Part shown: positions 52,701-57,386 of the stretch, one piece after another | How the letters are laid out: the number at the start of each line of letters is the position of its first letter | How positions within the stretch are numbered: the stretch's first letter is position 1 | From: Lycocorax pyrrhopterus obiensis | Taxonomy: Eukaryota; Chordata; Aves; Passeriformes; Paradisaeidae | Assembly: GCA_014706295.1 (NCBI GenBank) | Contig: JACSVZ010000009.1 | Span: 38,071,768 to 38,135,767 of the forward strand | Direction of reading: 5' to 3' | Length of the DNA: 64,000 nt | Translations under genes and position numbers: made by a program | Notes under the pieces: generated by a model | What the model was told of the DNA's origin: nothing | Seen by the model: the letters and a program-made list of their open reading frames with translations, nothing else | Database searches by the model: none

Positions 52701-55700
52701 TCTTGCCTTTCTTGAAGACCAAATCCAGCTGAACATTGCCCATGGATGTAGGAATGGAGTTTGTAATGTTTTAAGTTCCTTCCGAGTGGCCTGCTCCTGC
52801 TTCCACCTTCAGTGTATTTCTTTTTTTTTTTTTTTTTTTTTTGTGATTTTGCTCAGCCAGGAGCTCCGTGTTCCTCCACACCATCCTCCTGCTGTTTGAT
52901 TCCTGCACTTTGGGCTGAGCTGTGTGCTCAGAAAAAATCACGCTGGAAGATCACACAACTACCCTGGGCCCCTTTGTTGTTTCCCACGGGATCTTCCCTG
53001 AACATCCCCAAGTCTGCTCCTCTAAAGTCTGGGATTGTAATTCCATTTATCTTGCTCACTGCTCCATGAATCTTCAGCTCCATCGTCCCGTGGTCACTGC
53101 AGCCCTTGATCTTTGCATTTTCCACCAGTTCCGGCTCGTTTGTGAGCACCACGTCCCGGTGGAGCATCTTTCCCAGCCGGGACAATGGAGTTGGGAAAGG
53201 ATCGGGAGCACCGGGAGCGGCTGAGGGAGCTGGGAAAGGGGCTCAGCCTGGGGAGAAGGAGCTCAGGGGCGACCTTGTGGCTCTGCACAACTCCCTGACA
53301 GGAGGGGGCCGCCGGGGGGGCTCTGCTCCCAGGGAATAATCGACAGGACAATGGGAATCAGTCTCCAGTTGTGCCAGGGGAGGTTTTTGTCGGATTTCGT
53401 GGAAAATTTATTCCCGGTCCGCCACTTCCCGCCCGCGGCCGCGCGGTGGCGCCGTCCCGCGGCAAATGGCGGCCGCTCTGAGGGAGCCGCCGGCAGCGCC
53501 GGGGCCTCGGCCTGCGGCACCTGCCCCGCTCAGAAACGACGGGAAAAAGCTTTTAAAGACATTGCTGCGGAACAGCAGCCGCTGCATGCGGGATGTGCTT
53601 CACTTGGACAAAGAGAAAATGGGAAATGCGGGTTTTATGTTGGAAAATCGCCTCAGCAATATTTGCTCGGGGTCACTTGCCAAAACTGTGGGAACGGAAA
53701 ACGCTTTGAACCTAAAAAATTCCTCGTTAAAATTTATGCCCCTTTCTCAGAGCTCTTGCTCAAAGTTAGTTCAAGCAACCAACCTGTACTTCCCAAGCTG
53801 AGACATACTGGGCTGTTCTGAGGTGGTTTCCATGCTGGACCCACCTTCCACAAAACCTCCTGCAAACCCTTCCAGAAAACCTTTCACAAACTTTCTACAA
53901 AGCCTCCCACAGAACCTCCCACAAAACCCTCTGCAAAACTTTCCACAAACTTTCTACAAAATCTCCGAAGAAATCCTCCACAAAACCCTTCCACAAACTT
54001 TCTACAAAACCTTCCTCAAAATCTCCCACAAACTTTCTACAAAATCTCCCACAAAACCTTCCACAAAAACTCCCACAAAACCTTCCACAAAACCTCAAGT
54101 CCCTCAGCAGCAAAAGTTTGTATCACTCACTGTGGATTTCTGCACATCCCAAGACAGCCATAACATCAAGTAATGGCTCATAATTGCAGAGAAAGTTAAA
54201 AAATAGCATCTTTAAATCCTTGGCATTGTTCAATATTCAACGATCATGTTCTACTCTTTCAGAAGATGAATTCCTGATAGAACTCACAGGTTTAAAATCT
54301 TGGATTGATACAGGAATTAAGAAAATTCTGGAAAGGCTTAAAATTGTACCAGATGCTGTTGTTCCTATTTTATTTAACATCTCACTATGAATATCCCGAG
54401 GGAAGCTACTAAAGCAGTGCCTCCTCGGCCCAAGGGATGTGGTTACAGCAAGGTGGTCATTGAAAATTAAAAACAAAGGATGAAATGGGGCTGTGTGAAC
54501 AAAAAGCCCAAAATACCATAATTCCTGCTGGAATAAATAAACAATGAGAGCAAATAAATATCTATTACAGAGAGCACACAATGCACAGGAAGCATAAAGG
54601 CAATTACAAGTAATATGGTAATAAGGAATTTAATGACGGGTGGGTGTCATTGTAGTTAGGTAGTAAAATGTCTTTAAAACAGACTTTATGAGTGGTGACA
54701 CTTATTTTGCAAAATGCATTTAACTACTCCGACTGGCAAATCATTTGGCTTTACTTCATTCGCTATTTGAAATGAATAAAGCTGGCAATGCCCTCACGCA
54801 CCTGAAATCAACAGTCCACTGAACACAGTGTGGTAACAACGAGTTGTAGGATGTTTACATTTATACTCTTGTTCTTTTCCTCAAACACTGAGTGACTTTT
54901 TGCAGGACTTTGTGTATTTCATAACACATAAGTTAATTTCAGAGTAGTAGCAATGCAACAAGTAAGACCATATTGCTAATTTCTTGTACTGTTTCAATAG
55001 CAAAGTCATTGCTCCCGTGGCTCCAGCTGTAGGTTGCCCAGTACCTGGGGAATTTTTTATTCAGTTTCCTGGGACTGAATAATTCGGCATCTAACTGTGA
55101 GTTTAAATGACCTAATCCGTGATGCACCTCCATGGACATAGAATCATGGAATCACAGGATGCCCTGGGTTGGAAGGGACCTTAGAGATCCTCTGTTCCAC
55201 CCCCTGCCGTGGGCAGGCACACCTTCCACTATGCCAGGGTGCTCCAGCCCGGCCTTGGACACTTCCAAGGATCCAGGGGCAGCCACAGCTTCTCTGGGCA
55301 CCCTGTGCCAGGGCCTCCCCACCCTCCCAGGGAAGGAATTCTTCCTAATATCTAATTTAAATCTACCCTCTGTCAGTTTAAAGTCCTCCCCCCTTGTCCT
55401 GTCACTTAAACCGGGCTCCATCTCTGCAACGTCTCAGGCTAAATTGGTTTGTGGTCCCCTGGTGGCACAAAGCTGCTGCATTTCTGCAGAGGCAGGGCTA
55501 GAAAGGGGCTTCCAAAGTCATCTTCTCCAGCATGGATTGGGTGACAGAGGGCAAGCCAGGAGGGAAAAGAGCTGGCCCAGTGCATCTATAATTACGCAGG
55601 GAGTAATCAGAAAACCTCGCACTGTGAGTGTGGGCTGGTTCCAGTCCTTATTTAAACTGAGAAACTATGACAGGAACCAGGAGACTTTGCTCCACCGAGA

Positions 55701-55916
55701 GCAACTGTTGTTGTTGTTGTTGTTGTTTTACTGATGAAACCATTTAATAGATATCTAATCATCCCCTAATCCTCAGAGAATAAACAGCAACCTATGCTCC
55801 TGAGCAGCGTCTCGGTAGGGTGATTAATGTATTCAGTCACAAGGCAGGAAGCAAACATTTCTACTCTCACATTTTCTTCTTACCTCCACAACTTCCTCGT
55901 ATTCTTCTTCCTCCAT
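131..55916 (-). CDS. NEB: Nebulin, N-terminal and central part; 92 coding exons, 3' end outside window
   Basis: Nebulin lies along the skeletal-muscle thin filament. Each ~35-residue module contacts one actin, and each seven-module super-repeat matches one tropomyosin/troponin period. The window shows about 137 modules with the family signature SDxxYK, plus WLxGIGW once in most seven-module units (the tropomyosin-associated motif). Seventeen complete super-repeats exclude the short relatives nebulette, NRAP and LASP. I placed exons by GT/AG sites (seen on the plus strand as AC before and CT after each exon), by unbroken frame and by module length. All introns are phase 0. The start is ATG at 55916-55914, which opens the acidic nebulin N-terminus. 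The total is about 4,868 codons, continuing below coordinate 1, so the C-terminal modules, Ser-rich region and SH3 domain are not in view. Residue numbers in the other entries count from this ATG and assume every exon is included. Confidence 0.97.
690..868 (+). mobile_element. CR1 LINE 3' fragment
   Basis: It contains the CR1 tail words GTGTCCAGGGACAGGTTGGA, GTGTCCCTGCCCATGGCAGG and TTTCCAACCCAAACCATTCT, and ends in a GATTCT-type terminus. It is 5'-truncated and lies in the intron between exons 131-235 and 1050-1247. Confidence 0.85.
2447..5591 (-). CDS. NEB: NEB super-repeat 17 (residues 4485-4729), fully split exons
   Basis: Exons are 5478-5591 (114 nt, [20 protein letters not shown]), 4437-4634 (198 nt, [20 protein letters not shown]), 3755-3859 (105 nt, [15 protein letters not shown]), 3230-3334 (105 nt, [19 protein letters not shown]), 3046-3150 (105 nt, [19 protein letters not shown]) and 2447-2554 (108 nt, [20 protein letters not shown]). 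The 114 and 198 nt together equal the 312-nt exon of earlier units. The Trp-motif ends GLGC rather than GIGW. Confidence 0.94.
4318..4418 (+). mobile_element. CR1 LINE 3' fragment
   Basis: GTTGGACCGGATGACCCTGA, then GTCCCTTCCAACTCAGCCTG and a GTGATTCT end mark a diverged CR1 tail. It ends about 20 nt before the donor of exon 4437-4634. Confidence 0.75.
5290..5358 (+). mobile_element. Short CR1 LINE tail
   Basis: AAGGTTGGACTTGATCTTGC, TTTTCCAACCTTAATGATCC and a final GTGATTCTATAG match a CR1 3' end, with only the last ~70 bp left. Confidence 0.7.
5681..8203 (-). CDS. NEB: NEB super-repeat 16 (residues 4240-4484)
   Basis: Exons are 7892-8203 (312 nt, [20 protein letters not shown]), 7663-7767 (105 nt, [19 protein letters not shown]), 7474-7578 (105 nt, [19 protein letters not shown]), 6688-6792 (105 nt, [19 protein letters not shown]) and 5681-5788 (108 nt, [19 protein letters not shown]). 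The motif reads WLRGCGW. Only 84 nt separate the second and third exons, and that intron is open in frame. Confidence 0.95.
7141..7290. repeat. AT-rich low-complexity stretch
   Basis: The word ATATTAGAAATATAGAAAT occurs twice about 57 bp apart within a stretch made almost only of A and T. It is intronic, and no function is suggested. Confidence 0.6.
8421..8475. repeat. AT-rich palindromic repeat
   Basis: Alternating ATATTGTAATA and TACAATATT words form short self-complementary units. It is located in the 0.9-kb intron 8204-9096, which otherwise shows nothing recognisable. Confidence 0.55.
9097..10721 (-). CDS. NEB: NEB super-repeat 15 (residues 3998-4239), 204-nt exon split
   Basis: Exons are 10410-10721 (312 nt, [20 protein letters not shown]), 10006-10110 (105 nt, [19 protein letters not shown]), 9661-9759 (99 nt, [20 protein letters not shown]), 9386-9487 (102 nt, [18 protein letters not shown], ends ILNQ) and 9097-9204 (108 nt, [20 protein letters not shown]). 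The 105 and 99 nt together equal the single 204-nt exon of units 4-14. Confidence 0.95.
10807..13382 (-). CDS. NEB: NEB super-repeat 14 (residues 3756-3997)
   Basis: Exons are 13071-13382 (312 nt), 11700-11903 (204 nt, [12 protein letters not shown], ends EQISI), 11371-11475 (105 nt, [19 protein letters not shown]) and 10807-10911 (105 nt, [19 protein letters not shown], one residue shorter than the 108-nt exons elsewhere). The intron 11904-13070 contains a 245-bp tandem duplication that reaches the donor of the 312-nt exon. Confidence 0.95.
12580..13070. repeat. 245-bp intronic tandem duplication next to a splice donor
   Basis: The word AGTCTGATGT begins at 12601 and again at 12846, and the sequences that follow stay alike for the whole unit with few changes. 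The low-coordinate copy ends in CTCTATGGATACTCA just where the high-coordinate copy continues into the donor of exon 13071-13382. The first copy runs into an A-rich stretch instead and has no exon attached. Confidence 0.88.
13525..15553 (-). CDS. NEB: NEB super-repeat 13 (residues 3513-3755)
   Basis: Exons are 15242-15553 (312 nt, [20 protein letters not shown]), 14417-14620 (204 nt, [12 protein letters not shown]), 14138-14242 (105 nt, [19 protein letters not shown], ends NISN) and 13525-13632 (108 nt, [20 protein letters not shown]). The 312-nt exon encodes exactly the same protein as the 312-nt exon of unit 14. Confidence 0.95.
14697..14836 (+). mobile_element. CR1 LINE 3' fragment
   Basis: CTAGTGGAAGGAGTCCCTGC, the CCATGGCAGGGGGTTGGAAT core and TTTTCCAACCCAAACCATTT show a CR1 tail in the intron 14621-15241, between exons of super-repeat 13. 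Confidence 0.82.
15677..17525 (-). CDS. NEB: NEB super-repeat 12 (residues 3270-3512)
   Basis: Exons are 17214-17525 (312 nt, same protein as units 10 and 11), 16676-16879 (204 nt, [20 protein letters not shown]), 15962-16066 (105 nt, [19 protein letters not shown], ends NVSH) and 15677-15784 (108 nt, [20 protein letters not shown]). Only its first exon belongs to the second duplication. The others are unique. Confidence 0.95.
18139..20351 (-). CDS. NEB: NEB super-repeat 11 (residues 3027-3269)
   Basis: Exons are 20040-20351 (312 nt), 19413-19616 (204 nt, [15 protein letters not shown]), 18741-18845 (105 nt) and 18139-18246 (108 nt). The 312-nt exon encodes the same 104 residues as those of units 10 and 12. 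The duplicated intron sequence around 18.0 kb and 21.1 kb is recognisable but clearly diverged, in contrast to the exons. Confidence 0.95.
18939..19036 (+). mobile_element. CR1 LINE 3' fragment
   Basis: CTGGTCTAGTGGAAATTGCC, CCATGGCAGGGAGTTGGAAC and a terminal CATTCTATGATACTATGA are a diverged CR1 tail. The duplicated intron at 21.9-22.2 kb lacks it, so it inserted after the super-repeat 10/11 duplication or was lost from one copy. Confidence 0.8.
21224..23153 (-). CDS. NEB: NEB super-repeat 10 (residues 2784-3026)
   Basis: Exons are 22842-23153 (312 nt), 22215-22418 (204 nt), 21797-21901 (105 nt, [19 protein letters not shown]) and 21224-21331 (108 nt, [20 protein letters not shown]). It is nearly identical to unit 11. 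In the 204-nt exon I see TDSLEMV here against TDSPEMV in unit 11. YDAIPIQS replaces the common ADAIPIK. Confidence 0.95.
23704..25681 (-). CDS. NEB: NEB super-repeat 9 (residues 2541-2783), junction unit
   Basis: Exons are 25370-25681 (312 nt), 24867-25070 (204 nt, [15 protein letters not shown]), 24499-24603 (105 nt, ends NYSL instead of SD/SE) and 23704-23811 (108 nt, [20 protein letters not shown]). The first two thirds of the 312-nt exon match the array, while its last module ([20 protein letters not shown]) matches units 10-12. The low edge of the array is therefore inside this exon, near 25,448. Confidence 0.95.
25848..27506 (-). CDS. NEB: NEB super-repeat 8 (residues 2298-2540), fourth copy of the array
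   Basis: Exons are 27195-27506 (312 nt), 26505-26708 (204 nt, ends SEIMNQ), 26049-26153 (105 nt) and 25848-25955 (108 nt). The donor of the 204-nt exon is CCAA|GTGAGA, without the usual G at the last exon base. The same donor occurs in all four copies. Its 93-nt intron between the 105- and 108-nt exons is open in frame. Confidence 0.95.
27673..29503 (-). CDS. NEB: NEB super-repeat 7 (residues 2055-2297), third copy of the array
   Basis: Exons are 29192-29503 (312 nt), 28331-28534 (204 nt), 27874-27978 (105 nt) and 27673-27780 (108 nt). The 204-nt exon ends SEIMNQ, shared with unit 8 and not with units 5-6. The 312-nt exon carries [11 protein letters not shown], as in units 6 and 8. The flanking introns are almost base-for-base like those of unit 8. 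Confidence 0.95.
29669..31172 (-). CDS. NEB: NEB super-repeat 6 (residues 1812-2054), second copy of the array
   Basis: Exons are 30861-31172 (312 nt), 30330-30533 (204 nt), 29870-29974 (105 nt) and 29669-29776 (108 nt). The two last exons encode the same residues as in units 5, 7 and 8. The 204-nt exon shares SKIMDQ with unit 5 but starts NVYKSD. The intron after the unit 5 108-nt exon (31173-32107) is the only strongly diverged intron of the array. Confidence 0.95.
31173..32107 (-). other. Diverged 935-nt intron of array copy 2
   Basis: The equivalent introns of the other copies are 165-166 nt. Here only the two ends resemble them (CCACCTCCAGCC near 31,240 and the last ~25 nt before 32108). 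About 770 nt of unrelated sequence lie between, with no CR1 signature. It holds short open frames but nothing recognisable. Confidence 0.7.
32108..33602 (-). CDS. NEB: NEB super-repeat 5 (residues 1569-1811), first copy of the array
   Basis: Exons are 33291-33602 (312 nt), 32759-32962 (204 nt, QWLRGIGW), 32309-32413 (105 nt, [19 protein letters not shown]) and 32108-32215 (108 nt, [20 protein letters not shown]). The 312-nt exon is a mosaic. Its first ~35 nt ([10 protein letters not shown]) differ from the later copies ([10 protein letters not shown]), so the array edge falls near 33,568. Copy-specific residues are [24 protein letters not shown] and SKIMDQ. Confidence 0.95.
33973..35694 (-). 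CDS. NEB: NEB super-repeat 4 (residues 1326-1568)
   Basis: Exons are 35383-35694 (312 nt, [20 protein letters not shown]), 34985-35188 (204 nt, QWLRGIGW), 34423-34527 (105 nt, [19 protein letters not shown]) and 33973-34080 (108 nt, [20 protein letters not shown]). This is the first unit with a 204-nt two-module exon. It lies immediately upstream of the tandem array and is clearly distinct from it. Confidence 0.96.
35811..35952 (+). mobile_element. CR1 LINE 3' fragment with intact terminus
   Basis: GGAAGTGTCCAAGGCCAGGT, GAACTGAATGATCCTTAACG and CCCTTCCAACCCAAACCC lead to the typical doubled end GATTCTATGATTCTAT. It lies in the intron 35695-36637. Confidence 0.88.
36638..38840 (-). CDS. NEB: NEB super-repeat 3 (residues 1082-1325)
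   Basis: Exons are 38529-38840 (312 nt, [20 protein letters not shown]), 38131-38337 (207 nt, EWFKGIGW), 37563-37667 (105 nt, [19 protein letters not shown]) and 36638-36745 (108 nt, [20 protein letters not shown]). The last carries AMSV in place of the usual AIPI. The 207-nt intron upstream of the 312-nt exon is open in frame (see findings). Confidence 0.96.
38393..38528. repeat. 73-bp imperfect direct repeat in a 191-nt intron
   Basis: The word TGTTCTTTCCAAA recurs about 73 bp apart (near 38398 and 38471), with the following CATGATG, AAAAACAAAAG and AAAAGAAAAC words in the same order. Together the two copies fill most of the intron between exons 38131-38337 and 38529-38840. Confidence 0.8.
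38895..39027 (+). mobile_element. CR1 fragment forming most of a 207-nt intron
   Basis: ATTCCTGGCTGTGAGGGCGG, GTGCCCAGAGAAGCTGTGGC and GTGGAAGGTGTCCCTGCCCC are internal CR1 tail words. The element stops before the usual terminus, 20 nt from the donor of exon 39048-39155. On the minus strand it is open in the nebulin frame. Confidence 0.82.
39048..41040 (-). CDS. NEB: NEB super-repeat 2 (residues 838-1081)
   Basis: Exons are 40729-41040 (312 nt), 40144-40350 (207 nt), 39761-39865 (105 nt, [19 protein letters not shown]) and 39048-39155 (108 nt, [20 protein letters not shown]). The tropomyosin-type motif is degenerate: ETMKGVGW, without the usual Trp-Leu. The 312-nt exon carries [20 protein letters not shown], closely matching human super-repeats of this part. 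Confidence 0.96.
41196..43248 (-). CDS. NEB: NEB super-repeat 1 (residues 594-837)
   Basis: Exons are 42937-43248 (312 nt, three modules, begins [20 protein letters not shown]), 42220-42426 (207 nt, two modules, NWLRGVGW), 41445-41549 (105 nt, [19 protein letters not shown]) and 41196-41303 (108 nt, [20 protein letters not shown]). This is the first regular seven-module unit. The 207-nt exon has the unusual acceptor AAAAG and one residue more than the 204-nt exons downstream. Confidence 0.96.
43749..45704 (-). CDS. NEB: NEB modules 9-14 (residues 385-593), irregular N-terminal set
   Basis: There are six single-module exons: 45603-45704 ([20 protein letters not shown]), 45413-45520 ([20 protein letters not shown]), 45214-45318 ([20 protein letters not shown]), 44740-44838 ([19 protein letters not shown]), 44403-44507 ([19 protein letters not shown]) and 43749-43856 ([20 protein letters not shown]). 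The introns around 45.2-45.6 kb are very short (82 and 94 nt). From recall, human nebulin has the YCETP and EEYxAIKKL group twice, plus extra super-repeats here. Only one set is present in this bird. Confidence 0.93.
46337..46964 (-). CDS. NEB: NEB modules 7-8 (residues 310-384)
   Basis: 46857-46964 (108 nt) begins [20 protein letters not shown]. 46337-46453 (117 nt) begins [20 protein letters not shown] and ends AAGDILSD. At 39 residues module 8 is the longest in the window. Its acceptor is CAAG rather than CAG. The intron between the two (46454-46856) contains a plus-oriented CR1 fragment. Confidence 0.93.
46533..46692 (+). mobile_element. CR1 LINE 3' fragment
   Basis: GCCCAGAGAAGCTGTGGTTG, GTGGAAGGTGTCCCTGCCCA and CCCCTTCCCACCCACATCAT, ending CTGTGATACG, mark a CR1 tail between NEB modules 7 and 8. 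Confidence 0.84.
47132..49133 (-). CDS. NEB: NEB modules 4-6 (residues 205-309)
   Basis: There are three 105-nt exons: 49029-49133 ([20 protein letters not shown]), 48291-48395 ([20 protein letters not shown]) and 47132-47236 ([19 protein letters not shown]). Each has the xxYxxx start and a DxP or TP middle. Module 6 ends ENLSM instead of SD. The intron between modules 5 and 6 (47237-48290) is over 1 kb, AT-rich, and contains nothing I recognise. Confidence 0.93.
49232..50320 (-). CDS. NEB: NEB modules 1-3 (residues 99-204), tropomodulin-binding region
   Basis: There are three single-module exons. 50213-50320 (108 nt) begins [18 protein letters not shown] and carries [17 protein letters not shown]. 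49637-49741 (105 nt) begins [20 protein letters not shown]. 49232-49336 (105 nt) begins [20 protein letters not shown] and ends AMFSK. These closely resemble human modules M1-M3, which are reported to bind tropomodulin. The second module ends QVSK and the third FSK, so the SD signature is relaxed here, as usual near the N-terminus. Confidence 0.94.
50693..50908 (-). CDS. NEB: NEB coding exon 3 (residues 27-98), Thr-rich linker into module 1
   Basis: This exon encodes 72 residues. A Val/Thr/Glu-rich stretch ([13 protein letters not shown], then a run of five Thr) is followed by a basic patch (IRKKTIRTK) and the segment [20 protein letters not shown] that leads into the first module. It ends FSE at a GCGAG|GTAGG donor. 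In nebulin this N-terminal region, with modules 1-3, lies at the thin-filament pointed-end side and binds tropomodulin (family knowledge). A poly-C run sits about 70 nt upstream in the intron. Confidence 0.93.
50909..51922 (-). other. Intron between coding exons 3 and 2
   Basis: This 1.0-kb intron is AT-rich. Apart from the poly-C tract at its low end and a 20-bp direct duplication (TCAATTAGCTTTACAAAAA near 51381 and 51402), I see no element, exon or RNA gene in it. Confidence 0.6.
50978..50995. repeat. Poly-C tract
   Basis: A run of 17 cytosines is interrupted by a single A. It lies about 70 nt upstream (in transcription) of the acceptor for exon 50693-50908, so on the sense strand it is a G-run. 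Confidence 0.85.
51923..51967 (-). CDS. NEB: NEB coding exon 2 (residues 12-26), 45-nt microexon
   Basis: It encodes 15 residues, [15 protein letters not shown], continuing the acidic N-terminal extension. The acceptor is an A-rich AAAAG and the donor is GAG|GTAA. It is too short to appear as an open frame of its own. Support comes from phase compatibility with both neighbours and from similarity in character to the acidic YY..EE segment I recall in human nebulin. The intron before it is the longest in the coding part of the window (3.9 kb). Confidence 0.85.
52290..53186 (-). pseudogene. Decayed CR1-type LINE ORF2 fragment (endonuclease end to early RT)
   Basis: On the minus strand, 52928-53185 translates to a CR1-like endonuclease C-terminus ([20 protein letters not shown], then [16 protein letters not shown]). 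Further along, 52300-52700 yields HMKDVKVM and [16 protein letters not shown], which resemble the reverse-transcriptase entry region of avian CR1 elements, with stops and frameshifts between. It is a dead, ancient insertion interrupted by a poly-T run. The match is from recall of the family, not a search. Confidence 0.65.
52821..52842. repeat. Poly-T run of 22
   Basis: An uninterrupted homopolymer lies inside the decayed LINE fragment. It may be the A-tail of an insertion on the minus strand, but no attached element is recognisable. Confidence 0.9.
53187..53412 (+). mobile_element. CR1 internal-tail fragment
   Basis: GAGCACCGGGAGCGGCTGAG, GAGAAGGAGCTCAGGGGCGA, CACAACTCCCTGACAGGAGG and GTTGTGCCAGGGGAGGTTTT follow the CR1 order. 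It ends abruptly where the CpG-rich island begins. It is GC-richer than the other copies and opposite in orientation to the neighbouring ORF2 fragment. Confidence 0.8.
53413..53620 (+). other. CpG-rich island inside NEB intron, with possible plus-strand start
   Basis: After the CR1 fragment the sequence turns sharply CpG-rich (CCCGCCCGCGGCCGCGCGGT, then AAATGGCGGCCGC, a YY1-like promoter motif containing an ATG in good context). A 111-codon plus-strand frame opens at that ATG (53466-53801): an Ala/Pro-rich start, then a [12 protein letters not shown] segment and low-complexity Ser/Asn-rich remainder. I recognise no family. It could be an intronic antisense promoter, a retroposed 5' end of another gene, or chance openness in GC-rich DNA. 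Confidence 0.35.
53822..54096. repeat. C/A-rich degenerate minisatellite, ~12-bp unit
   Basis: Variants of CCACAAAACCT(T/C) recur in tandem, often as 12- or 24-bp steps, with almost no G on the plus strand. Both strands stay open as repetitive frames only because the unit length is a multiple of three, so I do not call a protein. It is located in the 3.9-kb intron. Confidence 0.85.
54100..55130 (-). other. Rest of the long first coding intron, nothing recognisable
   Basis: This is ordinary AT-rich intronic DNA. Several short open frames occur on both strands, but none has a recognisable domain, repeat homology or splice context. Confidence 0.5.
55138..55412 (-). mobile_element. CR1 LINE 3' region, minus orientation
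   Basis: The plus strand shows the reverse complement of a CR1 tail: AGAATCATGGAATCACAGGA, GGTTGGAAGGGACCTTAGAG, CCACCCCCTGCCGTGGGCAG, then CACAGCTTCTCTGGGCACCC and TTCTTCCTAATATCTAATTT. It is one of the two longest CR1 remnants here. Confidence 0.88.
55705..55729. repeat. (GTT)n microsatellite
   Basis: About eight uninterrupted TTG/GTT units lie in the intron, about 150 bp from the first coding exon. Confidence 0.9.
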
Positions 55917-55949
55917 TCTGAGGGTTTGCTTCTGTCTCTCCCCCACTCA
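55884..55949 (-). CDS. NEB: NEB first coding exon (5'UTR tail + residues 1-11)
   Basis: The coding part is 55884-55916: eleven residues, [11 protein letters not shown], then a GTAAG donor. The upstream edge at 55949 is inferred from a CAG acceptor preceded by a pyrimidine-rich stretch. An alternative acceptor one base before the ATG (CTCAG at 55921-55917) has a purine-rich lead-in and looks weaker. The acidic start resembles the known nebulin N-terminus. No upstream in-frame ATG is visible in this exon. Confidence 0.85.
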
Positions 55950-57237
55950 CTGGTCACGCAGCAGGTGAAAATGTGAATAAACAGGATTAGCCCATGACTG
56001 AAAGTACCATGAGAAGGTACAAGTCAAGCTCATAAAGCACTTGGGGTCATGGTTAGTAACTAGTCAGACTCTAAATAAAGTTGGGATCTGGCATTACTTG
56101 GACTGTTATGGAAAAACATTGGATTAAGTTTCAAACATACTGATATAAATTACAATTTTGGACAAATGCTTCATTCCAGTAGTTATAACACCAATGCTGG
56201 AATCCAATGAAAATAAAAAAGAAGAGATCTCTTGAAACATGATGTGATATTTTCATTACAACAGAATTACTGGAAGTATTTTTCTTTTCTCTGTGACTAT
56301 TCTATGCTATTTCATTGTATCATTCAAGCTCCTGTTTGAATGGGAGCTTTATATTCTACTATATTCATTCATAGTAAGAGCATAATGTAGAACTATATTG
56401 TAAATATTTTTTTAAGTGACCTTAGGTTAATGAGGCAATTTCTGTCTTCCCAGCATCAGCCTATAGAGATGCTCTGGGGTTTTTTGTTTAAGCTCTTGTG
56501 GCTTTTTTCTTTCTATTTCTTCAGACCTGGAAAAGATGAAAATCCATAGAGTTGGCTGAAGTACAAAGCACAGATTAGTGTCAGAACCTTTGAACAAATT
56601 AATTAACACACTGATTTTGCTGTGAGGCAAAGCCACAATTTTTCCAGCAGAGCCTGCAGCCCTGTTTCTAATGTTGGGAGGGGATGAGGCTTTGGAACAG
56701 CTGCTCCTGAGTCCAGGGATATTTGCCGTGTAAGCTAATCCTGCCAACTGACAGGGTGGTTGTGTTTAGCTGGCTAAACTGCAATTCCTTCTGAGGCAAG
56801 GGAAGTCAAGTAATGCAGGTTAAATATAGGAACACCGAATACTGTCCCTTTTTAGTCCCAATGGGCTGAGAAAAATGGCCAAAAAATTAATTGGAAAAAA
56901 AGTATCATTAACTATTAAAATAAATTAAGAATAACTCAAATAATGAGCAACAAGTCATGTGAAAAAGTAGGCCAAGGTGTATGAATAAACTCAGGAAGTG
57001 AGGTTTGCATATAAACACAATCTCTTCAACCTGTCACTGTTATAACGTTCAGTTAGACTTCTAAACACCATTCCAAGTCTTTTCCTCCTCCTCCAATCTG
57101 CAACTGGTTATTCAGACAGAAAACCTGACTTCCATGGGCAAAGCACGACAACTACTCCCAAAAAACTACACAGTGGGGAAACAGCTCAAGATCCTCTTCT
57201 AAGGAAAAGAAGTGAAATGTATTTAAAATGTTCTTAC
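55950..57237 (-). other. Candidate first intron of NEB
   Basis: This is AT-rich sequence between the proposed untranslated exon and the first coding exon. A second untranslated exon may be hidden here (nebulin genes can have two), but I could not pick a convincing acceptor-donor pair. No repeat with clear identity is present. Confidence 0.4.
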
Positions 57238-57362
57238 CAGCGACATCCAGTAAATATCCTTTGGAGCAAAGGCTCTCCAGTCTTCCCTCCTGAGCAGCAC
57301 TGGGCGAGAGCGAGTGGGTTCAGTGGCTCCCGATGACGTGTGTGGCCCACACAGCCAATCTG
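57238..57362 (-). other. NEB: Candidate untranslated exon 1 of NEB
   Basis: A good donor (CGCTG|GTAAG on the minus strand) ends at 57238, and a TATA-like word sits at a suitable distance upstream, giving an exon of roughly 125 nt. The right-hand end is a guess from the usual TATA-to-start distance. The exon would lie 1.3 kb upstream of the first coding exon, which fits a gene known to begin with untranslated exons. It contains an ATG at 57246-57244. If joined directly to the acceptor at 55949, this ATG reads three codons and then a stop. Confidence 0.4.
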
Positions 57363-57386
57363 GCCCAGCCCGCTCGAGTTTCATCC

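Noticed and set aside
53823..54173. Repetitive Thr/Pro/Lys-rich frame (and Cys/Phe-rich one on the other strand)
   Set aside because: Open only because a 12-bp-type minisatellite unit is a multiple of three. There is no start context or splice evidence.
55152..55734. 200-codon plus-strand frame and overlapping minus frame at 55.1-55.7 kb
   Set aside because: Most of it is a CR1 fragment plus a GTT repeat translated by chance.
131..55916. Identity as nebulette, NRAP or a LASP gene
   Set aside because: Those proteins have few modules or no super-repeats, whereas this window alone has more than seventeen seven-module units and the acidic nebulin N-terminus.
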